From: JADFOB01 sp964651325
GTDB taxonomy: Bacteria; Planctomycetota; Phycisphaerae; UBA1845
Length of the DNA: 19,211 nt
Assembly: GCA_964651325.1 (NCBI GenBank)
Contig: CAZYXP010000054.1
Location: forward strand, 1 to 19,211
Direction: 5' to 3'
Part shown: positions 6,885 through 12,406 of the stretch, piece by piece
Layout of the letters: each line of letters opens with the position of its first letter
How positions within the stretch are numbered: position 1 is the first letter of the stretch
Notes under the pieces: model-generated
Databases searched by the model: none
The model's input: the letters and a program-made list of their open reading frames with translations, nothing else
Told to the model about the DNA's origin: nothing
Program-made: the position numbers and the translations under genes

Positions 6885-8043
6885 CAGACGGCTCAACAGC
6901 TTGGGGCGTAGCGCTCGGGGTTTGTGGCTTGCCGTTCGGATCCTCGGGCATGGCCATACGCACGGGCGCACCACATCGACGACAGCGGGCAGACACCATC
7001 TGCTGCCATCGTTGCAGCAAGAGGTCCTCGCTGCAACGAAGTTCTGCCTCCCGACGGTCCAATTCAGCTTGCCGCTGATCCAGCGCGGCGGCCCGCTCTT
7101 GAAGTTCTGACGCCACAGGCGTCGGCTCGGTTGGCGATTTCTTTCCCTCGGCTGCCGCCTTGTCACCCGCCGGCGGCAAGACCGTTGGCGGCAGAGCTGC
7201 TGACGGCTCAACGGGCGCGGCCGGGGCGGCGGCATTGGCGGTTTGCGCCGCGGCTTCCTTGGCACGCTTGAAGAGCTTGGATCGCTTGCGATGAACACTG
7301 GGAAACGGCATGCCCTTGGGGCCTGTGTTCGGGTCGGGGTCCAAGGCGTCAAAGCGCCACGTCGGCAACTCCTCCCCTGGTTTCAGCCCGTACGCTCGAA
7401 ACGAATAGGGGCCGACCAGGATTCGATCCTGCTTGCCCAAGCGCGCAATGCTGATTCGTTCCCCGTTAAGCCATACACCGCCGCTGCCCGTGTCGAACAC
7501 GGCCACCGAATCCAAGAATCGAAAAACGACCAAATGGCGATCCGACACGCTGGCATGATCGAGCCGGACATCCGCGGCCTCATGGCGACCGACGAGCCCG
7601 ACCTTGGATTCAATGCGCCACGCCTGCTTGCTGTCATCGATACATACCGCGAAGGCATCCCAGGGGAAAACGTAGGCTTCCCTCGCTTTTTCGGCCTGGG
7701 GGACATTTTGAATCACGACGTCAAAGCGGGTTTCTGCAATGCGAACGATGTCACCGTCGAAGAGTGAAACGGGTTGGTCGATTCGCTCGTCGTTGTGAAA
7801 AGTGCCCGTCTCGCTGAGCAGGTCCTTGAGCAACACTTCCGAGCCGATGTTGAGGACCACACAATGGGCGTCCTCGGTGCCTTGGTCGTGGAGTACGATG
7901 TGGGCGGGCCGGCGGGCGCCGATCAGCGTCGCCACACGCTGCAACGTCCAGTTCTTTTGGCCCGGCGTTCCGCGCTGTGCCACAAGCCGAACGCTGGGCG
8001 CATGCTCCGGGACATCCATTTGAACGCTCGCAAATCCCGCCAT
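6865..8043 (-). CDS. Protein with two FHA domains, coiled coil and CxxC tail
   Basis: The protein has 392 residues. FHA domains bind phosphothreonine peptides. The second one (about 148-220) is canonical: VGRHEAADVRLDHASVSDRHLVV with the GR, S-x-x-H and later LNGER signatures. The first (about 38-110) is degenerate: IGARRPAHIVL and TEDAH replace the GR and SxxH positions, so it may be structural only. A Pro/Ala-rich linker (265-310) is followed by a heptad-like coiled coil (LQERAAALDQRQAELDRREAEL, 314-335), a CRRC pair (354-357) and a polar tail. There is no transmembrane segment. The start is ATG at 8041-8043 behind a purine-rich GGAGGGAAGGGG; the upstream TTG at 8067 is not preferred. A scaffold in Ser/Thr-kinase signalling is inferred; no kinase lies in the window. 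Confidence 0.88.
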   Translation of the reverse strand: MAGFASVQMDVPEHAPSVRLVAQRGTPGQKNWTLQRVATLIGARRPAHIVLHDQGTEDAHCVVLNIGSEVLLKDLLSETGTFHNDERIDQPVSLFDGDIVRIAETRFDVVIQNVPQAEKAREAYVFPWDAFAVCIDDSKQAWRIESKVGLVGRHEAADVRLDHASVSDRHLVVFRFLDSVAVFDTGSGGVWLNGERISIARLGKQDRILVGPYSFRAYGLKPGEELPTWRFDALDPDPNTGPKGMPFPSVHRKRSKLFKRAKEAAAQTANAAAPAAPVEPSAALPPTVLPPAGDKAAAEGKKSPTEPTPVASELQERAAALDQRQAELDRREAELRCSEDLLLQRWQQMVSARCRRCGAPVRMAMPEDPNGKPQTPSATPQAVEPSATSSNQ

Positions 8044-8389
8044 GCTTCCCCTTCCCTCCGAACGCAAACCCCCTCCCCGTCCCGGCCCCCGGAACGGCCG
8101 CTAGGACCCAACCGGCTTCGGCGCATGGACTCGAACCGGAGATGAAGTTCTCCTTTGCGCGACCGGCAAAACCGGATCGAGTACACGTTATGCGGGATCA
8201 GGTTTCCATGAGGCTGGAATAGCCTTGATGGCTTCATGTCCGAGAATGCCTGCCATGGACATACCGCCCGCGAACCCTATAGTTGGCTTGCTACGCTGCC
8301 GAGGGCACATAGAATTCTACAATCCAAGAAACACAGCAGCCACACGGAAACCCGGATTCTTGCCTGCCGGAGTCTTAGTTGGAAACATG
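8044..8389. other. 346-base divergent region between FHA gene and surE
   Basis: No gene is supported here. The half next to the FHA gene is very C-rich. The surE side holds a plausible sigma70-type promoter. GGACTCGAACC (8127-8137) resembles a tRNA T-loop complement, but no paired T stem or cloverleaf can be built around it. An in-frame extension of surE back to 8225 has no coding character. Confidence 0.55.
8288..8315 (+). promoter_or_regulatory. Putative surE promoter
   Basis: TTGCTA (8288-8293) and TAGAAT (8310-8315) are separated by 16 bases, and each matches the sigma70 consensus at four or five of six positions. Predicted transcription would begin near 8322, about 65 bases before surE. 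This is sequence resemblance only. Confidence 0.4.
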
Positions 8390-9112
8390 ATGAACATCCT
8401 GCTAACCAATGATGATGGGTATGACGCACCGGGACTCGCGGCGGCATTCGACGCCATCAAACCCCTTGGGCGGGTACACGTCGTGGCGCCGGCGAGCCAG
8501 CAATCGGCCTGTAGCCACGCGATCAGCCTCTATGGTCCGATACGTGTGGACCGCATCGAGCATGAGCGTTTGGGCTTGGTCCATGCCGTCGCCGGAACCC
8601 CGGCAGACTGCGTCCGCCTGGCCGTAGCTGAGTTGCTCGACGTGCCCATCGATCTTGTAATCTCGGGCATCAATCAAGGCGCCAACACCGGCGTGGACAC
8701 GTTTTATTCCGGCACCATCGCCGGCGCGAGAGAGGGCACGATTCTCGGTATTCCCGCCATCGCCGTTTCGCACGCCGTGCGAGGCGAGGTTCGGATCGAT
8801 TGGAAAGCAGCTTCCCCGGTTGCAGAGAAGCTGATCCGGCAACTCATGGACGAACCGCTTCCCGGTCAAGGTTTTTGGAGCATCAATTTCCCCGCGGTGC
8901 TCACCCCCGACGCCCCGGTCCAACGCGTACCCGTGGCCCTCGAAACCGTCCCCCTTGATTTCGAGCGGAGCCTCCATCCGGATTCAGGCGTGCTCCAATT
9001 CCACTACGGCAAGTCTTATTGGAGCCGAGATGTGTCCGAGCCGTCCGATTTCAGCGTCGTTCGCGACGGGGCCATCGCCGTCACGGCCGTGCCGCTGTTT
9101 GGCCGGTTTTGA
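8390..9112 (+). CDS. surE: 5'/3'-nucleotidase SurE
   Basis: The protein has 240 residues. SurE removes phosphate from nucleoside monophosphates and acts in stationary-phase and repair physiology. The metal-site residues are all present: D8 and D9 in MNILLTNDDG, S39 in PASQQSACSHAISL, and N95 in SGINQGANTG. A typical VAGTPADCVRLA segment and GTIAGAREGTILGIPAIAVS follow. The length is slightly short of many homologues because the C-terminal extension is brief. Tandem ATGs occur at 8387 and 8390; GGAA sits two bases before the first and five before the second, so the second is preferred, and it gives the family-typical N-terminus. The 3' end overlaps nrnA on the opposite strand by 32 bases. Confidence 0.93.
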   Translation: MNILLTNDDGYDAPGLAAAFDAIKPLGRVHVVAPASQQSACSHAISLYGPIRVDRIEHERLGLVHAVAGTPADCVRLAVAELLDVPIDLVISGINQGANTGVDTFYSGTIAGAREGTILGIPAIAVSHAVRGEVRIDWKAASPVAEKLIRQLMDEPLPGQGFWSINFPAVLTPDAPVQRVPVALETVPLDFERSLHPDSGVLQFHYGKSYWSRDVSEPSDFSVVRDGAIAVTAVPLFGRF

Positions 9113-10115
9113 GGGCTTCCCGCAGGCGATCCAACACACACGTCCGGACTTCATCGGCGGATCCCGAAATCCTGGCCGCCGCCGCGCGACGATGTCCGCC
9201 GCCGCCCAAGGCGCTGGCGATCAGCGACACGTCCACGTCCGGCTCGCCCGGCGACAGCGGCGGTTTGCTCCGGAAGCTGCAACGCAGAAAACCCTCGCCT
9301 CGGTCGACCAGAATGCAAGAGACCGCCACGGATTCGATCCGCAAGGGCTCGTTGACGATGTTTTCTGTGTCGCCCGCGCCGGCCTCGCAGTCCGCGTAGT
9401 CTTGCGGAGTCAGCGACATCAGCGCCAACCGGTCATCAGCGTGCAATTCGAAGGAAGCCAGCGCCTTGGCCAGAAGACGAATCCTCGTGGGTTTGTCACG
9501 CTGAAACAGGGCTTGGTGCAATTCATGCGGACGCACGCCCTTGCTGGTTAGGCTTCCAGCAGCATTAAGCACACGCGCGTCCACGTTTGAAAAACGAAAC
9601 CAGCCCGTGTCGGTGGCCATGCCGACAAATAGGGCGTTACGAGTTGCGGCGTCCAAAGCCCAGCCCGCTGCCAAGGCCCATTCGTAGAGGATCAGACACG
9701 CGGCCGCGGCCGATTCGTCCACCAGGTAGTGATCGGCGAGGTCGTCGCGATTGACGTGATGGTCGATGGCCAGCTTCGGGACGGTGGTTTCACGCAGCCA
9801 CGTTGCAATAGGCTCAAGCTGGTTGTAGGTGCAGGTATCCACCACGATCACCGCATCTACGCCGGAAAGATCCTCCGTTTGAACGTCACGGCCCAACACG
9901 GGCAATGGATCGAAGGATTCAAAGAGCTGATAGCTGGCGGGCAGCGGCTCAAACACGATCGCCATGGGTTCGCGGCCGAGGGCCTGCAAGAGCCCCCTGA
10001 GCGCGACCAGCGCGCCGAGCGCATCCCCATCCGGCTTGGCGTGCGAAAGCAGAAGCGGATGCTTCCAAGCCGCGACCGATTGGGCGGCCTGCTCGAATTC
10101 ACGGGGCTTGATCAT
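9081..10115 (-). CDS. nrnA: DHH-family phosphoesterase, NrnA-type oligoribonuclease/pAp phosphatase
   Basis: The protein has 344 residues, close to the NrnA length. The DHH domain motifs occur in order: H25-x-x-PDGD in LLSHAKPDGDALGA, D93 in VIVVDTC, D-H-H at 118-120 (KLAIDHHVN) and ATDTG at 167-171. The DHHA1 nucleotide-binding domain ends with SALGGGGHRRAAA (about 301-313). The family degrades 2-5 nt RNAs and dephosphorylates pAp with Mn2+ in the cytosol. The ATG at 10113-10115 has GAGG eight bases upstream; an ATG two codons earlier (10121) is too close to it. The gene lies 95 bases behind ribF on the same strand, and nrnA and ribF are commonly close together in bacteria (rbfA-nrnA-truB-ribF clusters). 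truB is missing here. Confidence 0.9.
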   Translation of the reverse strand: MIKPREFEQAAQSVAAWKHPLLLSHAKPDGDALGALVALRGLLQALGREPMAIVFEPLPASYQLFESFDPLPVLGRDVQTEDLSGVDAVIVVDTCTYNQLEPIATWLRETTVPKLAIDHHVNRDDLADHYLVDESAAAACLILYEWALAAGWALDAATRNALFVGMATDTGWFRFSNVDARVLNAAGSLTSKGVRPHELHQALFQRDKPTRIRLLAKALASFELHADDRLALMSLTPQDYADCEAGAGDTENIVNEPLRIESVAVSCILVDRGEGFLRCSFRSKPPLSPGEPDVDVSLIASALGGGGHRRAAAARISGSADEVRTCVLDRLREALKTGQTAARP

Positions 10116-10210
10116 TGACATCGCCTCACCATGACTCCCCTATCCGTTGCGGGTTGCATGCACGCGTTTCGACAAACCCTTCGCTCAACGACAACCCAAA
10201 GCCGCGGGAT

Positions 10211-11161
10211 TCATCCGGAGCGAACGTCAGCATCGCCCAGCTCGCGAACGTGCTCGACATCTCGATGAAGCTGCTCGATCAATTGATCGGGCGAGTCGAA
10301 TTTACGCTGCCGGCGCAAGGTTTGGCTCAGTTCGACGCGCAGCGTTTGATCGTATAATTCGCCTTCAAAATCCAGCAAGTGCAATTCTACAACGCGTTCT
10401 CGCCCGTCGAACGTCGGCTTGGTCCCGATGCTGACCGCCGCATCGTACCGCCGTCCGTCAACCCGGAGCGATCCGGCGTAAACGCCATCTGAGGGCACGA
10501 GTTGATCCTCTGCATCCAGGTTGGCCGTGGGAAATCCGAGTTTTCTGCCGCGCCCCGCGCCGCGGACGACGCACCCGGTGAGGGCGTAACTCCGCCCCAA
10601 ACACACGGCTGCTTCGCGCACCAATCCCTCCGCCAGGAGCTTACGCACCAGCGAGCTGGATACCATCTGACACGCACCATCGACCTCGAGCTGGATGGGC
10701 TCAATGATTCGAACCCCAAATTCAAGTTCCGCCGCCACTTCCACGAGCGTGTCAACCGACCCACGGCGCCCCTTGCCGAATCCGAAATTCGGCCCCTCCA
10801 CGACGTACGCGGGGTGAAATCGTTCGTAAATAACCTCCTGCACAAACCGGTGTGCCTCCAGGCTCAAGAGCTCGGACTTGCTCGGGGCAACCACCACGAC
10901 GTCGGCGCCGGCCTGGTCAAGCAGCCGAAGTTTTTCGTTTGGCGGCGTAAGGCGCTGCGGCGCTCTCTCAGGCGCCACAACGCACAGCGGATGGGGTTCA
11001 AACGTCAGCACGACGGTCGGACCACCGGAATCAGCCGCCAGCCGCGCCGCCTGCGCGACCAACTGCTGATGAGCTCGATGAACGCCATCGAAGTTGCCGA
11101 TGGTCAGCGCACACCGATCCAACGTCTGTCCCAACTCCTCGAATCCGTCGAAAACACGCAT
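10211..11161 (-). CDS. ribF: Bifunctional riboflavin kinase/FAD synthetase
   Basis: The protein has 316 residues, standard for RibF, which makes FMN from riboflavin and then FAD. The N-terminal adenylyltransferase domain shows LTIGNFDGVHRAHQQL (20-34), LTFEPHP (52-58), VVEGPNFGFGKGRRGS (120-135) and SSSLVRKLL (168-176). The C-terminal flavokinase domain shows GRGRKLGFPTANL (203-215), PSDGVYAG (223-230), IGTKPTF (245-251) and VELHLLDF (258-265). The start is ATG at 11159-11161 (MRVFDG). The frame stays open upstream to 11521, but that part is not RibF-like and covers the promoter region. A weak AGGA lies 11-12 bases upstream. FAD made here could serve the flavoprotein encoded nearby at 12407, though no direct link is visible. 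Confidence 0.95.
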   Translation of the reverse strand: MRVFDGFEELGQTLDRCALTIGNFDGVHRAHQQLVAQAARLAADSGGPTVVLTFEPHPLCVVAPERAPQRLTPPNEKLRLLDQAGADVVVVAPSKSELLSLEAHRFVQEVIYERFHPAYVVEGPNFGFGKGRRGSVDTLVEVAAELEFGVRIIEPIQLEVDGACQMVSSSLVRKLLAEGLVREAAVCLGRSYALTGCVVRGAGRGRKLGFPTANLDAEDQLVPSDGVYAGSLRVDGRRYDAAVSIGTKPTFDGRERVVELHLLDFEGELYDQTLRVELSQTLRRQRKFDSPDQLIEQLHRDVEHVRELGDADVRSG

Positions 11162-11206
11162 CGCTGCCAGAATCCTAAAGAACCACTCCGCCCAACTCGA
11201 ATCCAA

Positions 11207-11235
11207 AGCATAGCCCGCGCGGACAAGGCTCGCAA
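11207..11235 (-). promoter_or_regulatory. Putative ribF promoter
   Basis: On the - strand TTGCGA (11235-11230) and TATGCT (11212-11207) are separated by exactly 17 bases. A transcript would start near 11200 with a leader of about 40 bases. Box quality and spacing are good for a sigma70-type promoter; activity is inferred. Confidence 0.5.
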
Positions 11236-11242
11236 TGATGCA

Positions 11243-11257
11243 GCAGGACGGTCCTGC
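11243..11257. promoter_or_regulatory. Perfect 15-base palindrome between divergent promoters
   Basis: GCAGGAC-G-GTCCTGC has perfect 7-base arms. It lies 7 bases from the -35 box assigned to ribF and 4 bases from the TTGACA of the glycosyltransferase promoter, so a protein bound here could affect both. No regulator gene is adjacent and the motif is not one I recognise. Confidence 0.5.
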
Positions 11258-11261
11258 GCCG

Positions 11262-11290
11262 TTGACACGGGCCTCAATGGATGGTGTCAT
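11262..11290 (+). promoter_or_regulatory. Putative glycosyltransferase promoter, possibly leaderless
   Basis: A consensus TTGACA (11262-11267) is followed after 17 bases by TGTCAT (11285-11290), four of six matches to TATAAT. The expected start of transcription, six or seven bases downstream, falls on or next to the GTG start codon at 11297. No Shine-Dalgarno sequence precedes that codon. Confidence 0.45.
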
Positions 11291-11296
11291 GCTTTT

Positions 11297-12400
11297 GTGC
11301 CGCAGCAAGATGAAAATAAGACTCCCCTCAATGTCGCGCTGTGCGTGGAAGGCGAAGCGCTCGACCGCCTCGGGGCCGTCCTCTCTCACCTGGTGGTCGG
11401 CCTGGTGGACCAAGCGATTCCGCTCCGCCTGGTCAGCTCCGACGAGAAGGCGCGCCGGCTGAAGCTGGGACCGGTCCAGGCATTGATCCATCCCAAGATC
11501 GCGTGGCCATTTACCGAGCAACGCATTGATTTCATGCTATCCGAATTACAGGGCAACGCGCCGACCGTCACGCACGCCATGGCCCGCGAGTCCTATCGAA
11601 AGGCGTGGGCCATCGCGGAGGCCTTCGACACGGACCTCGTACTCACCGTAACCTCGCTCGCGGACACCGCACACCTCGCGGAATTCGAGATCAGCCGCCC
11701 CCAACGCTTTGTTGCCATGAGCGAACCGCTTGCGGCGACGCTCCGCGATTCGCTGAAGATTCCGCAAGATCGCGTCGCTTGCGTTCGCCCCGGTGTCACG
11801 GCAAAGGATGGCGCCAGTTGCTTTCAAGACGACGCCCGCTCCGCCACGGCCATTTGCACGGCGCCATTGGAAAAACATACGGGGATCGACCTGCTGATTG
11901 AGGCCGTCTTCCGACTCAAACGCGAGGAGCGAAATATCATGCTGTTCCTGCTGGGCCAGGGGCGACATGAATCGCGGCTCCGCAAGCTTGTGCGCGACCG
12001 TGAACTGAGTTCCAGCGTCACGTTCGCCAATCCGCAGGGTGACATTGCGGACGTGATGGAAAGCGCGGACATCTTTGTGCACCTGCCGGATGAATCCGCG
12101 CTGGCCATCGACGGATTGCGCGGCATGGGCGCAGGCATGGCCGTGATCGGCTTCGAGGATGCCGTCAGCGACTGCTTCCAACACGAACAGACCGCGCTGG
12201 TGTGCCCGGAACGATCTCCCGACGCGCTGGTGGCCGCCCTGCGTCGCCTCATCGATGATCATCCTTTTGCAAAGGCGCTAGGGGATCGCGGCGTCGAATA
12301 CGCACGGACTCACCATTCGATGAGCGGCATGGCCGAGGCCACCGCAACGATCTACCGCCAACTCGCGCTGAACCGGGCGACGTTTTCGCTCAAGGAGTAA
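11297..12400 (+). CDS. GT4-type (GT-B fold) glycosyltransferase-like protein
   Basis: The protein has 367 residues. The C-terminal half has the glycosyltransferase group 1 layout: LEKHTGIDLLIEAVFRL (191-207), NIMLFLLGQGRHESRLRKLV (213-232), VTFANPQGDIADVMESADIFVHLPDESAL (241-269) and GAGMAVIGF (278-286). The usual acidic E-x7-E element is degenerate: E266 has no partner Glu eight residues on, and Arg275 stands at that alignment position. Donor binding may therefore differ or activity may be lost. The N-terminus, MPQQDENKTPLNVALCVEGE, begins directly before the first beta strand, so GTG at 11297 is the only good start in frame; the open frame upstream to 10502 is antisense to ribF. The stop overlaps the ribosome site of the next gene. 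The substrate is unknown; a surface polysaccharide or lipid sugar is plausible. Confidence 0.8.
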   Translation: MPQQDENKTPLNVALCVEGEALDRLGAVLSHLVVGLVDQAIPLRLVSSDEKARRLKLGPVQALIHPKIAWPFTEQRIDFMLSELQGNAPTVTHAMARESYRKAWAIAEAFDTDLVLTVTSLADTAHLAEFEISRPQRFVAMSEPLAATLRDSLKIPQDRVACVRPGVTAKDGASCFQDDARSATAICTAPLEKHTGIDLLIEAVFRLKREERNIMLFLLGQGRHESRLRKLVRDRELSSSVTFANPQGDIADVMESADIFVHLPDESALAIDGLRGMGAGMAVIGFEDAVSDCFQHEQTALVCPERSPDALVAALRRLIDDHPFAKALGDRGVEYARTHHSMSGMAEATATIYRQLALNRATFSLKE

Positions 12401-12406
12401 CGGCGC

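Noticed and set aside
8127..8137. tRNA T-loop-like GGACTCGAACC on the reverse strand
   Set aside because: The flanking bases do not form a T stem, and no acceptor, D or anticodon arm could be drawn.
8225..8386. Longer N-terminus for SurE
   Set aside because: SurE proteins start at the NDDG strand. The extension would include the putative promoter and is not protein-like.
10502..11296. Long + strand open frame upstream of the glycosyltransferase
   Set aside because: It is antisense to ribF, whose motifs are unmistakable, and the translated part has no domain character. It is a high-G+C shadow frame.
11162..11521. N-terminal extension of ribF
   Set aside because: RibF begins at MRVFDG. The extension crosses the putative promoters and the glycosyltransferase gene and has no family similarity.
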